In this document: positions 28,851 to 37,321 of the stretch, piece by piece
How the letters are laid out: each line of letters opens with the position of its first letter
Position numbering within the stretch: position 1 is the stretch's first letter
Source of the DNA: JAHELQ01 sp965603365
Lineage (GTDB): Bacteria > Acidobacteriota > Aminicenantia > UBA2199
Direction of reading: 5' to 3'
Length of the DNA: 57,564 bases
NCBI GenBank assembly: GCA_965603365.1
Contig: CBFDCR010000031.1
Coordinates: 1 to 57,564 of the forward strand
Position numbers and translations under genes: made by a program
The notes under the pieces: model-generated
Database searches by the model: none
What the model was told of the DNA's origin: nothing
Seen by the model: the letters and a program-made list of their open reading frames with translations, nothing else

Positions 28851-29759
28851 ATGATTAAAAGTTTTAATCGGATACTCCGGGAGGCGAAGAAAAAGAAGGG
28901 TGCCGTTGTGGGTGTGCCTTTTCCCCATGACCTTCATTCTATCCAGACGGTGATTCAGGCCAGAAAGGAGGGGGTCGCCGACTTTATTCTTTGTGGAAAC
29001 CCACCGAAAATTTCGGAAATGCTGGAGGGAAATGGAGCTGATGCAAAAGACTTTGAGATAACGGCCGCCGATACGGAGGAGGAATCTGCTGAAAAAATCG
29101 TCGAACTGGCCAACGAAGGAGAGGTTCATGTTATTCTAAAGGGCTTCTTGCTCACCGGTTCATTGATGAAACCCATTCTGGATAAAGAAAAGGGTTTGAG
29201 AACCGACGGTCTCTTATCGGATATCCTGTTGGTGGAGAATCCCCTGGACAATTTTGAAGGGTTTCTGGGTATGACAGACGGGGGCTTGAATATATTGCCC
29301 GATCTTCAGCAAAAAAAGCAGATCATAGAAAATGCGGTTTCGGTTTATCATAAGTTGGGTTACGAAAATCCAAAGGTGGGGATACTGGCCGCCTCGGAAA
29401 AGGTGAGTGATGCCATGCCCGCCACCGTGGATGCCCGTGAATTAACCGAAATGAACCGGAAGGGAGAAATCAGCGGTTGTGAAGTCTATGGACCACTGGC
29501 CCTCGATATCGCCGTATCGGCCCAGGCAGCCGCCCATAAGGGAATTATGCACCCGGTGGCCGGCTTTGCCCAGATATTGGTGGTGCCCAATATCGAAGCC
29601 GGTAATGTCTTCGGCAAGTCCTTTACTTATTATTTGAAGGTCCAGGTGGGGCATGTGGTGATAGGGGCAAAAATCCCCATCTTGATCCCCTCCAGAAATG
29701 AAAGCGAAGGGGATAAGATCAACTCTGTGGCGATGGGGGTGCTTTGTGCCGACTATTAG
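28851..29759 (+). CDS. phosphate acyl (acetyl/butyryl) transferase
   Basis: 302 residues, PTA/PTB superfamily. Landmarks: VVGVPFPHDLHSIQTVIQA, VILKGFLLTGSLMKPILDKE, LSDILLVENP, MTDGGLNILPDL, VGILAASEKVSDAMPATVDA and PNIEAGNVFGKSFTYY. It moves an acyl group between CoA and phosphate; with acetate or butyrate kinase it would yield ATP from acyl-CoA. The sequence is nearer to phosphate butyryltransferase-like proteins than to Pta, but the chain length preferred is not clear. No acyl kinase gene is adjacent. Its end overlaps the likely GTG start of the lolA-like gene by 14 bases. Confidence 0.88.
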   Translation: MIKSFNRILREAKKKKGAVVGVPFPHDLHSIQTVIQARKEGVADFILCGNPPKISEMLEGNGADAKDFEITAADTEEESAEKIVELANEGEVHVILKGFLLTGSLMKPILDKEKGLRTDGLLSDILLVENPLDNFEGFLGMTDGGLNILPDLQQKKQIIENAVSVYHKLGYENPKVGILAASEKVSDAMPATVDARELTEMNRKGEISGCEVYGPLALDIAVSAQAAAHKGIMHPVAGFAQILVVPNIEAGNVFGKSFTYYLKVQVGHVVIGAKIPILIPSRNESEGDKINSVAMGVLCADY

Positions 29760-30374
29760 GTCTTCAGGGCCGATGGTTTTAATGTCTTTGTTGACAGTAT
29801 TGTTTTTTTTTACCCGATTTTTACCGGTACCGGCGACTGTAAGCTGCTGACCACGGTCAGAAATTCTCTCAACCAGATCGGGCCGTTCAAGGTCCAATTT
29901 CGTCAGCAGGTCTTTTTCGATGACGAACTCTCCATCGAAGAATCGGGGGAGATCCTTTTTAAAGATTCGGGCAAAATAAAGTGGACATATCTGAAACCCG
30001 ATTACAAGGTGGCTGTCATTAACGGGAGTGAATATCGATTTTACGATCGGGAAAACGAACAGGTCACTATCGGCACCATTATGGAAAAGAATCAACAATG
30101 GATCTGGCAGTTATTGTACTCTCCGGACATCTCAGGTATCATTCACTGTGATAGTAACAGGAGGGTGATTTTTTTGAAAGATAAATCGGAGGAGGTCGAT
30201 TACGAGTTGTATATCGGCCCGGATGATTTACTACAAAAAGTCATCCATCGGGATCCCACCGGTGCGACCAATGTATATCTTTTCAGCCAATATCAGCCGC
30301 GGATACGACTGCAGGAAGATGATTTTTTATTGGCCTTACCGGAGAAGGTTGAAATTATAGACAATCGAAAATGA
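29746..30374 (+). pseudogene. LolA-like outer-membrane lipoprotein carrier, frame broken at a T9 run
   Basis: A signal peptide is encoded in one frame from GTG 29746 (or ATG 29773/29782): residues MVLMSLLTVLFFF, which runs into a stop at 29848. The mature domain lies one frame back, from about 29808: LLTTVRNSLNQIGPFKVQF, SGKIKWTYLKPDYKVA, then to the stop at 30374. The junction is the T9 run at 29803-29811; one additional T joins the two into a protein of about 209 residues. No usable start exists in the second frame before GTG 30009, which is mid-domain. The fold matches LolA/LolB-type carriers that shuttle lipoproteins to the outer membrane. Causes may be assembly error, phase variation, or slippage on T9. 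It overlaps the ECF sigma gene by 4 bases, which suggests a maintained operon. Confidence 0.7.
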
Positions 30375-30997
30375 CAGGTGGGGATAGAAAAAAACTTTTT
30401 TGTGAGAAAAATCGTAACATGTTATTGGATGATGATCAAGTATTAATTCAACAAATACTTGAAGGTGACAAATCGTCCTTTGAGGAACTGATGAAGAAAT
30501 ATAATCGAAAAATGTTTAACTTTATTTTAAGAATGGTCCGAGAAGAAGAGATTGCCATTGAGTTGACACAGGATTTCTTCATCAAAATTTTTACCGTCCT
30601 TCATAAATATAATTTTCAATATAAATTCTCCACCTGGGCCTACCGCATATGTTACAATCTGGTGATCGATTATGTGAGAAAGCATCAGATTTTTGTGGAT
30701 TCCCTCGACAATGATGCGATTTCGCCCAAACAATTGGTAGATTCTAAGAATTATGTGGCCGAAGATGGTTTCGATAAACTGGAAAGAGAGGAAACCCGGG
30801 AATATATCTGGAAAGTGGTGGAGGTAATGCCCTTTAAGTATAAAGAGTTAATTTTGATGAGATATATGCAGGGATTAAAATACGATGAGATCGCCCAGAT
30901 CGCCAGTTTGCCAGTGGGTACCGTAAAAAATAGGATCTTTAAAGCCAAAGAGCTTTTGAGAAAGGAGATTGATAAAGATGGCATGTTTGAGTCATGA
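30371..30997 (+). CDS. ECF-type sigma-70 family RNA polymerase sigma factor
   Basis: 208 residues from the ATG at 30371 (ATGA overlap), or 192 from ATG 30419, where the conserved region begins (DDDQVLIQQILEGDKSSFEEL). Region 2 has ELTQDFFIKIF and FSTWAYRICYNLVIDYVRK; region 4 has MPFKYKELILMRYMQGLKYDEIAQIASLPVGTVKNRIFKA. Regions 1 and 3 are missing, as usual for the ECF group. The following gene is its membrane anti-sigma factor, and an envelope gene cluster continues beyond, so control of an envelope response is the likely role. Confidence 0.92.
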   Translation: MTGGDRKKLFCEKNRNMLLDDDQVLIQQILEGDKSSFEELMKKYNRKMFNFILRMVREEEIAIELTQDFFIKIFTVLHKYNFQYKFSTWAYRICYNLVIDYVRKHQIFVDSLDNDAISPKQLVDSKNYVAEDGFDKLEREETREYIWKVVEVMPFKYKELILMRYMQGLKYDEIAQIASLPVGTVKNRIFKAKELLRKEIDKDGMFES

Positions 30998-31541
30998 AAA
31001 AATTCAGGCTTACATTGAGAAGAACCTGGGAAATGTTGAGCGTTCGCTGGTGCGGGATCACCTGATCGTATGTGAGAAATGTCGTGAAACATGTCGGCAA
31101 TATGAGAAGATTGAAAATGCGTTGAGTGAACCTGCCTATGTAGAGGTACCGGAAGTCGTTGAAAAATATGTGCTGCGAAAATTATTCTCTCAGGTGCCCA
31201 CCTATACTTCCGTTTTAGCCCTGGTGGCGGTCAGTTTTGTATTTTTAGTCTCCTGGATATACATTTACTTTGATTTTGCCAATAACAGCCTGGTTCAGGC
31301 TTTTAAAATCACATCCAGCAGTACCTCTAAATGGATTAGCTCTATCATCCAGTTTATATCTGCCGTATTTTCGGGAGTTTATACAGTCATTAGGACTTTA
31401 AATAAGTTTTTTGAGATCGTATTTAATATTAACATCAGTGTTGAGCTATTCAGTGTCTTTATATTGGTCTTGACCCTCCTCATTTTTTATGGGGTATTCC
31501 AATTGGTATTTAGAAGAGGTAAGAGCAGACACGTTCATTAA
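30978..31541 (+). CDS. membrane-bound anti-sigma factor with zinc-finger (HC2)
   Basis: 187 residues from ATG 30978 (AAAGGAG 10 bases upstream; a TTG at 30969 is in frame). The N-terminal zinc-binding anti-sigma domain has the pattern H...CxxC: H in RDHLIVCEKCRETC. A membrane helix lies near residues 72-95 and a second at about 160-182 (LFSVFILVLTLLIFYGVFQL). It starts within the sigma gene, so it is made with it. It would hold the sigma factor at the inner membrane until a signal releases it. Confidence 0.88.
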   Translation: MACLSHEKIQAYIEKNLGNVERSLVRDHLIVCEKCRETCRQYEKIENALSEPAYVEVPEVVEKYVLRKLFSQVPTYTSVLALVAVSFVFLVSWIYIYFDFANNSLVQAFKITSSSTSKWISSIIQFISAVFSGVYTVIRTLNKFFEIVFNINISVELFSVFILVLTLLIFYGVFQLVFRRGKSRHVH

Positions 31542-31554
31542 TGGAGTCTCACAC

Positions 31555-32442
31555 ATGAAAAAAGTACTTTTTTATATCTCTCTCCTTCTCGTTATTTCAT
31601 CCCTGCTATTCTCAAGTACCGATTATAATCTGGAGAAAAAATTAACTGTAAAAACGGACCAAACTTATCCAAATAATATCATATCCTTAGGAGGAGAGAT
31701 TGAGATCAATGGGAAGCTGGAAGGATCCATCATCTTGATCGGCGGCCATTTAAAACTATTGGGTGAAGTTCAAAAGGATGTGATCTGTATTGCCGCGGAT
31801 GTGGATATTCAAAAAACCGGTCTGGTAAAAGGTGAGCTCATGGTCATCGGCGGTAAATTGAGCCGCCATACCGAAAGCAAGGTTATGGGAGAGCTCTTGT
31901 ATTTCAGGTTCGATTTGAAAAAAATCGAAAATACCCTGATGCCAATATTGTCGGATGCCCGTACCATCCCATTTATCAAAGCAGTCAGGATTATAATATG
32001 GTTCATTATTACGTTGGTGGTATTTGCCTTGATCCCGCAGAAGATTACCCTGGCTGAAAAGATATTTTCCAGGAACATCTTGAAGGTTGGCCTGGCTGGC
32101 CTGTTGGCTATATTTTCCTTTATATTCCTGTTATTTGTGGCGATTGTGTTATTTTTTATCATTATTGGTGTGCCTTTATTGCTGCTGCTGATTGTGGCTT
32201 ATCTGACGGTTTTTATATTCGGCAGAACGGTTATTTTTTATTTTTTGGGAGTTGCTATTTCTAAAGCCTTTAAAATCAGAAATGTAGCGCCGGCGGTTTT
32301 CATCTTGATCGGAGTAATTCTCTATGCCGTTATCAATTTTTTGCCGGTTTTGGGACCCTTTCTGAGCATCCTGTTGAATATTCTGGAAATTGGCATCGGC
32401 GTTGCTTTTTTCTTAAGAAAAAAGATCGCCTTTCAGAGTTAA
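31555..32442 (+). CDS. bactofilin-like/polymer-forming domain membrane protein
   Basis: 295 residues from ATG 31555 (the frame opens at 31489, but the signal peptide starts here: KKVLFYISLLLVISSLLFS). Residues about 40-120 form a short right-handed beta-helix of the bactofilin kind (GGEIEINGKLEGSIILIGGHLKLLGEVQKDVICIAADVDI, read as strand-turn repeats). The rest has four or five membrane helices (about 155-290). It probably combines an exported polymer-type domain with a membrane domain. Co-transcribed with the sigma and anti-sigma genes, so it may be a target or part of the envelope-stress circuit. Confidence 0.7.
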   Translation: MKKVLFYISLLLVISSLLFSSTDYNLEKKLTVKTDQTYPNNIISLGGEIEINGKLEGSIILIGGHLKLLGEVQKDVICIAADVDIQKTGLVKGELMVIGGKLSRHTESKVMGELLYFRFDLKKIENTLMPILSDARTIPFIKAVRIIIWFIITLVVFALIPQKITLAEKIFSRNILKVGLAGLLAIFSFIFLLFVAIVLFFIIIGVPLLLLLIVAYLTVFIFGRTVIFYFLGVAISKAFKIRNVAPAVFILIGVILYAVINFLPVLGPFLSILLNILEIGIGVAFFLRKKIAFQS

Positions 32443-32474
32443 TCTTCTATAACCAGTGCCCATAAGTTAGTTTT

Positions 32475-33116
32475 ATGAAAAATGGAGGGTTGAGTAAGAA
32501 AGTCAAATACCTGCTCGGTGTCGGTGTTTTTATTCTCTTTTTAATCCTGTTGACAACCTTTACTAATATCTATAAAATATGTTTAAAACCCCTGGATATC
32601 GGCGAAACGATCACAGCCGATTACGGGGAGGCCATACTGGTGTTGGGCGGGGGGTTACGACCCAATGTCAAAATCGGTTACAGTACCGGCGAACGGCTGA
32701 TGCTGGCGATTCAATTATATCGGCAAAAGAAAAGGACCATAATAGTCTCAGATGGCTCTTTGTACCGCAGAAGCCCGGCCATAAAAAAAATAAAGGCTTA
32801 CATGATCGATAGGGGAGTAACCCCCTCACACATTCATCTGGAAGGGCAAAGCCAGAATACCTTTGAAAATTGTGTCAACAGTCAAAAGATCATTAAAGCG
32901 AACAGATTTAGAGAAATTGTTGTCTGTACTTCCCCCTATCACCAGAAGCGTACCCAACTGATCTTAGCGCATTTAGATTTTGAAAATTTTAAAATGGCCA
33001 GAATGGAAGAATCCGAGGTCTATGAGGCCGACAGTATCGGCCAGCGTTGGCGCAACATCAAATTAGTATGCCGGGAATATTTTGCCATCCTGAAGTTTAA
33101 ACTTTTTAAAAATTAA
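32475..33116 (+). CDS. SanA/YdcF-like (DUF218) membrane protein
   Basis: 213 residues. One N-terminal membrane helix (YLLGVGVFILFLILLTTFT), then a DUF218 domain: EAILVLGGGL, TGERLMLAIQLY, IIVSDGS, LEGQSQNTFENCVNS and REIVVCTSPYHQKRTQLI. Members act in cell-envelope integrity or murein-precursor steps; activity is not established. Last gene of the sigma-factor cluster, 33 bases after the bactofilin-like gene. Confidence 0.85.
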   Translation: MKNGGLSKKVKYLLGVGVFILFLILLTTFTNIYKICLKPLDIGETITADYGEAILVLGGGLRPNVKIGYSTGERLMLAIQLYRQKKRTIIVSDGSLYRRSPAIKKIKAYMIDRGVTPSHIHLEGQSQNTFENCVNSQKIIKANRFREIVVCTSPYHQKRTQLILAHLDFENFKMARMEESEVYEADSIGQRWRNIKLVCREYFAILKFKLFKN

Positions 33117-33159
33117 GAAGTCGGGAGTCAGAATCCTGAATTTTTAGGCTCTCTTTTTA

Positions 33160-33188
33160 TTGACAAGGGGAGGGGAATTTACTACAAT
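33160..33188 (+). promoter_or_regulatory. promoter of hppA
   Basis: TTGACA at 33160-33165, a 17-base spacer, TACAAT at 33183-33188. Transcription would start near 33195, leaving a 25-base leader with GAGGA. Confidence 0.8.
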
Positions 33189-33219
33189 TTAGCATTAAAA
33201 ATTGTGAGGAGTGTTCACC

Positions 33220-35424
33220 ATGGCTAATATTCTTCTGTTCTTAAGCGCGCCTGTTTCGGCAATTATCGCCCTGGCTTTTGCCTATGGCTTTTACAAAAAG
33301 GTCATGAAGCTGTCGGAGGGCAATGAAAAGATGATTGAAATTGCCCAGGCGGTACGTGCGGGGGCAAAGGCTTATATCAAGCAGCAATACAAGATTGTGA
33401 CGATATTTTTCTTTTTCGCCGCCCTATTTCTGGTCTTTCTTTCTTATATTTTAAAGGTACAGTCTCCCTGGACACCGTTTGCATTTCTGACCGGCGGATT
33501 CTTCTCCGGTCTGTCGGGATTTATCGGTATGACTACCGCCACCCTGGCTTCGGCCAGGACCACCAATCAGGCCCGAGAATCTCTGGATAAGGCCCTGAAA
33601 GTGGCATTCAGGAGCGGTGCCGTCATGGGCCTGGTGGTGGTGGGTCTGGCACTGCTGGATGTGGCCATCTGGTTTGCGGTTTTACACATCTGGTTGAAGA
33701 ACAGCCTGATGGTGACCACCGTGACCATGCTCTCTTTTGGCATGGGCGCCTCGCTGCAGGCACTGTTTGCCAGAGTGGGCGGCGGTATATACACGAAGGC
33801 TGCCGATGTGGGGGCCGACCTGGTGGGTAAGGTAGAGGCCGGTATTCCGGAAGATGACCCCCGAAACCCCGCCACCATCGCCGACAATGTGGGAGATAAT
33901 GTGGGCGATGTGGCCGGTATGGGGGCCGATCTGTATGAATCCTACGCCGGTTCCATCCTCTCTTCGGCGGCATTAGGGGCTGCCGCTTTTGCCATGCTGG
34001 GTTCGGGATTGGCTTTTAATGCCGTCATCTTGCCCATGGTCATTGCCGGTATCGGCATCGTGGCTTCGATCCTGGGCATATTCCTGGTGAGGACCAGGGA
34101 GGGGGCATCCCAGAAACAACTGCTGAATGCCCTCGGTTTAGGCATTAACGTCAGTTCCGTAATAATCGTCATCGGTTCTCTGGTGGCGGTTCATTTTCTA
34201 CTGCCCGGTCATTTTGGTATATTCGGTTCTATCGTGGTAGGATTGGTGGTAGGTATTGTAGTGGGAAAGAGCGTGGAGTACTATACGTCCGCCAGCTTTA
34301 AACCCACCAGAGAGGTGGCGGAAAAGACCAAAACCGGCGAGGCCACCGTGATTATCGGCGGGCTGGCCTCGGGCATGATCTCCACCACCATTCCGGTATT
34401 GGCGGTTGCCTGCGGCATTATGGGTGCCTTTGCCTTTGCCGGCGGCTTTAAAAATGCCATCCTGGGGCTGTACGGCATCGGTGTGGCGGCAGTGGGCATG
34501 CTCTCCACCCTGGGCATCACCCTGGCCACCGATGCCTATGGGCCGATTGCCGACAACGCCGGCGGCAATGCCGAGATGGCGGGTCTGGATAAGGTAGTAC
34601 GGGAGAGAACCGATGCTCTTGATTCATTGGGAAATACCACGGCGGCTACGGGTAAAGGTTTTGCCATCGGTTCGGCTGCTCTCACTGCCCTGGCCCTGTT
34701 GGCCTCTTACATCGAGGAGATTAAGGCCGGAATGCGCCATATCTTTGAAAAGACCCCCAATGCCATCGAGCAGGGTGTTGAATTTGCCGGTAAAGTGTTT
34801 CGCTCAATCGGGGAGATCAACAACATCTCCATCGAGAGTTTTATGGAATTGTTCAGGGTCCACCTGATGAATCCCAAGGTCATCGTGGGTGTTTTCCTGG
34901 GTTCCATGATGGCCTTTATGTTTTCCGGTCTCACCATGAAGGCGGTGGGCAGAGCCGCTGCTAAAATGGTGGACGAGGTGCGCCGCCAGTTCAGGGAGAT
35001 CGAGGGGATCATGGAGGGAAAGACCAAACCCGACTATGCCTCCTGCGTCCAGATTTCCATTCTCGGTGCCCAGAGAGAGATGATACTGCCCTCATCCTTA
35101 GCAATGTTGGTGCCCATTATTACCGGAGTTATCCTGGGAGTGTCTGGTGTCATGGGTCTGTTGATAGGCGCTTTGGGGGCCGGGTTTGTCCTGGCGATTT
35201 TTATGGCCAATGCCGGAGGTTCCTGGGACAATGCCAAGAAGTACATAGAACAGGGCAATCTCGGCGGGAAAGGCTCGCCCGCTCACAAGGCCGGTGTCGT
35301 GGGTGACACGGTGGGGGACCCCTTAAAAGACACCTCCGGTCCCTCTTTGAATATTCTCATTAAACTGATGAGTATGATCTCCATTGTGGTGGCGGGATTG
35401 ACGGTCGGTTATTCGATCTTGTAG
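33220..35424 (+). CDS. hppA: membrane-bound ion-pumping pyrophosphatase
   Basis: 734 residues from ATG 33220 (GAGGA at 33206-33210, 9-base spacing; the GTG at 33211 is weaker). About 16 membrane helices. The pyrophosphate-binding motifs are intact: DVGADLVGKVEAGIPEDDPRNPA and DNVGDNVGDVAGMGADLYES, each read within longer conserved blocks, plus the C-terminal DTVGDPLKDTSGPSLNI. The motif GNTTAATGKG has Ala where potassium-independent enzymes have Lys, so a potassium-dependent type is expected. Whether it pumps protons or sodium ions cannot be settled here. It links pyrophosphate hydrolysis to an ion gradient, useful to an energy-limited anaerobe. Confidence 0.97.
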   Translation: MANILLFLSAPVSAIIALAFAYGFYKKVMKLSEGNEKMIEIAQAVRAGAKAYIKQQYKIVTIFFFFAALFLVFLSYILKVQSPWTPFAFLTGGFFSGLSGFIGMTTATLASARTTNQARESLDKALKVAFRSGAVMGLVVVGLALLDVAIWFAVLHIWLKNSLMVTTVTMLSFGMGASLQALFARVGGGIYTKAADVGADLVGKVEAGIPEDDPRNPATIADNVGDNVGDVAGMGADLYESYAGSILSSAALGAAAFAMLGSGLAFNAVILPMVIAGIGIVASILGIFLVRTREGASQKQLLNALGLGINVSSVIIVIGSLVAVHFLLPGHFGIFGSIVVGLVVGIVVGKSVEYYTSASFKPTREVAEKTKTGEATVIIGGLASGMISTTIPVLAVACGIMGAFAFAGGFKNAILGLYGIGVAAVGMLSTLGITLATDAYGPIADNAGGNAEMAGLDKVVRERTDALDSLGNTTAATGKGFAIGSAALTALALLASYIEEIKAGMRHIFEKTPNAIEQGVEFAGKVFRSIGEINNISIESFMELFRVHLMNPKVIVGVFLGSMMAFMFSGLTMKAVGRAAAKMVDEVRRQFREIEGIMEGKTKPDYASCVQISILGAQREMILPSSLAMLVPIITGVILGVSGVMGLLIGALGAGFVLAIFMANAGGSWDNAKKYIEQGNLGGKGSPAHKAGVVGDTVGDPLKDTSGPSLNILIKLMSMISIVVAGLTVGYSIL

Positions 35425-35495
35425 TCTATAATCACGGAGAACACGAAGAATACGAAGTTGCCGAAAGACAGTTAAAAAAATATGGGGATTTTTAA

Positions 35496-36389
35496 ATGGA
35501 TGCTGTTGATAAAGTGAGCTTACCGTATAAATTGTTTAAGCGGGGAAAAGTCAGGGATGTATTCGAAGTCGATAACCGGTTGTTAATCGTATCCACCGAC
35601 CGGATTTCGGCCTTTGATTACGTATTGCCTTCCCTGATTCCCGGTAAGGGGAAAATTCTCAATCAAATTTCCCTTTTCTGGTTTCGTTTCAGCCGAGATT
35701 TGATCGCCAACCATGTCGTTTGTGACGAACCCTACAAACTGGAAGAATTTAGCGATTTTTCTTCGATTCTGGAAAATCGCTCAATCCTGGCTAAAAAACT
35801 GACTGTTTTCCCCCTGGAAGCTATCGTCCGCGGCTATATTGTGGGCTCCGGTTGGAAGACTTATCAACAGAGCGGAGAGATCTGCGGCGTTAAGATCCCG
35901 AAGGGGATGAAATTTGCCGAAAAATTCCCCGAACCCATCTTTACCCCCACCACCAAGGCGGATGAAGGCCATGATGAAAATATGACCTTTGAAGAGCTGC
36001 AGCATCTGATCGGAAAAGAAGATGCCGAAAAAATTAGAGAGTATTCGATTGAACTGTATCAAAAGGTTAGTGAACGTGCTGCTGACAAGGGTATCATTAT
36101 TGCCGACACAAAATTTGAGTTTGGTCAGGATGAAGGGGGCTCCATTGTTGTGGTTGACGAGATATTTACCCCTGACTCTTCACGATTTTGGAAAGCAACC
36201 GATTATGAAGAAAAGATGGCCATCGGTGAAGAACCACCGGCTTTTGACAAACAATATGTGCGAAATTTTTTATTAAAATCTACCTGGAACCGAAAATCAC
36301 CGCCCCCTGAATTACCCCAGGATGTTGTCAGGAAAACTGCGGAAAAATACGAGGAGATATTTCGTATTTTGACCGGAAAAGAGCTATGA
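35496..36389 (+). CDS. purC: phosphoribosylaminoimidazole-succinocarboxamide synthase
   Basis: 297 residues, the long form of SAICAR synthetase. Catalyses the ATP-dependent joining of aspartate to CAIR in purine synthesis. Signatures: KLFKRGKVRDVFEVD (nucleotide loop), STDRISAFDYVLPS, EAIVRGYIVGSGWKTYQ, FTPTTKADEGHDENM, IADTKFEFGQDE and DEIFTPDSSRFW. An isolated purine gene, without other pur genes beside it. It overlaps cvpA by 4 bases; cvpA next to purine genes is a known association. Confidence 0.97.
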   Translation: MDAVDKVSLPYKLFKRGKVRDVFEVDNRLLIVSTDRISAFDYVLPSLIPGKGKILNQISLFWFRFSRDLIANHVVCDEPYKLEEFSDFSSILENRSILAKKLTVFPLEAIVRGYIVGSGWKTYQQSGEICGVKIPKGMKFAEKFPEPIFTPTTKADEGHDENMTFEELQHLIGKEDAEKIREYSIELYQKVSERAADKGIIIADTKFEFGQDEGGSIVVVDEIFTPDSSRFWKATDYEEKMAIGEEPPAFDKQYVRNFLLKSTWNRKSPPPELPQDVVRKTAEKYEEIFRILTGKEL

Positions 36390-36931
36390 GCGGCAGCCTG
36401 AACCTGTTGGATGTTTTTTTCTTTGTCATCATATTGGGCTCTATTATTTTAGGGATCATTAAGGGATTTATCAGAGAATTGTTCTCCCTGGCCTTCTTTA
36501 TTATTGCCGTCATTTTGTCGTTTTTATTTTATGCCGACCTGGGGGATGTTTTCGTTAAGCACATCAAAAATCGGGATGTCGCCAATTTTGCCGCCTTTGC
36601 GGCCATTTTTGTGGTGGTTTTGATTGTTGGATCTCTGGTGACCTATTCTCTAAAGAAGTTATTTGTGATCGGCCCTCTTAAATCCATTGACCGGATACTG
36701 GGCGGTGCCTTTGGCCTGGTAAGGGGGATTCTGATTTGTGGAATTTTTATTTTTGGATTGATTGTGTTTCCCATTCATGATAAACTGGTCAAAGAGTCGC
36801 AAGTGTGTCCCTATATCATGAAAACGGTGGATGTTTTCTTGAACTTGCTGCCGGAAAACTTCCGGGAAAAGATAGATATTTTTTATCAAGGAAATGGACA
36901 AAAAAATAATAGAACTGGCCGAGCAGTTTGA
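36386..36931 (+). CDS. cvpA: CvpA-family membrane protein
   Basis: 181 residues with four membrane helices: about 8-28, 33-52, 65-90 and 105-130. Family patterns: LLDVFFFVIILGSIILGIIKG at the start and KSIDRILGGAFGLVRGILICG near residue 95. The family is named for colicin V production and is linked to purine genes and envelope homeostasis; no enzymatic role is known. The start overlaps purC (ATGA) and the end overlaps the Fis-type gene by 38 bases. Confidence 0.85.
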   Translation: MSGSLNLLDVFFFVIILGSIILGIIKGFIRELFSLAFFIIAVILSFLFYADLGDVFVKHIKNRDVANFAAFAAIFVVVLIVGSLVTYSLKKLFVIGPLKSIDRILGGAFGLVRGILICGIFIFGLIVFPIHDKLVKESQVCPYIMKTVDVFLNLLPENFREKIDIFYQGNGQKNNRTGRAV

Positions 36932-37169
36932 GGGTTTGACCATTAAGAAACAGATGAAAATTCTGGCCCGTAAGACGGCCTATTCGAAGTTGTATTTTAA
37001 AGAAATTATGGAGGAATTTGAAAAGACTTTATTACAGGCGGTTCTGGAAAAGAACGATTATAATATTTCGAAGGTGTCGATGAATATAAAACTGCACCGC
37101 AATACAGTCGCCAAAAAAATGCAAAGAATGAATATCAAAGATAGACGAAGTATTTCTAAAAAAAAGTAA
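36894..37169 (+). CDS. Fis-type helix-turn-helix protein
   Basis: 91 residues. The C-terminal 45 carry a Fis-type (HTH_8) motif: LLQAVLEKNDYNISKVSMNI then KLHRNTVAKKMQRMNI, matching the DNA-binding end of NtrC-family activators and Fis. The N-terminal half is helical (KKQMKILARKTAYSKLYFKEI) and may dimerise. No AAA+ domain, so it cannot activate sigma-54 on its own. Overlaps cvpA by 38 bases, an unusually long overlap, so the ATG 36894 start is not certain. Confidence 0.72.
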   Translation: MDKKIIELAEQFEGLTIKKQMKILARKTAYSKLYFKEIMEEFEKTLLQAVLEKNDYNISKVSMNIKLHRNTVAKKMQRMNIKDRRSISKKK

Positions 37170-37231
37170 GTTATTAAGAGAATCAAACAATTTAAATCTT
37201 ATTATTTTTTAATAAATTTTATTAATCCAAT

Positions 37232-37260
37232 TTGACAATAAATCCCTCTTGATATATAAT
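37232..37260 (+). promoter_or_regulatory. groEL promoter
   Basis: TTGACA at 37232-37237, 17 bases, TATAAT at 37255-37260: a perfect consensus. The leader to groEL is about 55 bases. No CIRCE-type inverted repeat (TTAGCACTC...GAGTGCTAA) is visible. Confidence 0.9.
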
Positions 37261-37321
37261 ACCGGTCTAAATTTTAAATGATTGGGTGACCTAAAACGGA
37301 CTCAATACAAAGGAGGTACAA

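Noticed and set aside
33117..33159. Short intergenic phrase before the hppA promoter as a dispersed repeat
   Set aside because: It resembles low-complexity intergenic text, but no second copy was found in the window.
37261..37321. CIRCE operator before groEL
   Set aside because: No TTAGCACTC/GAGTGCTAA inverted repeat was seen in the leader.
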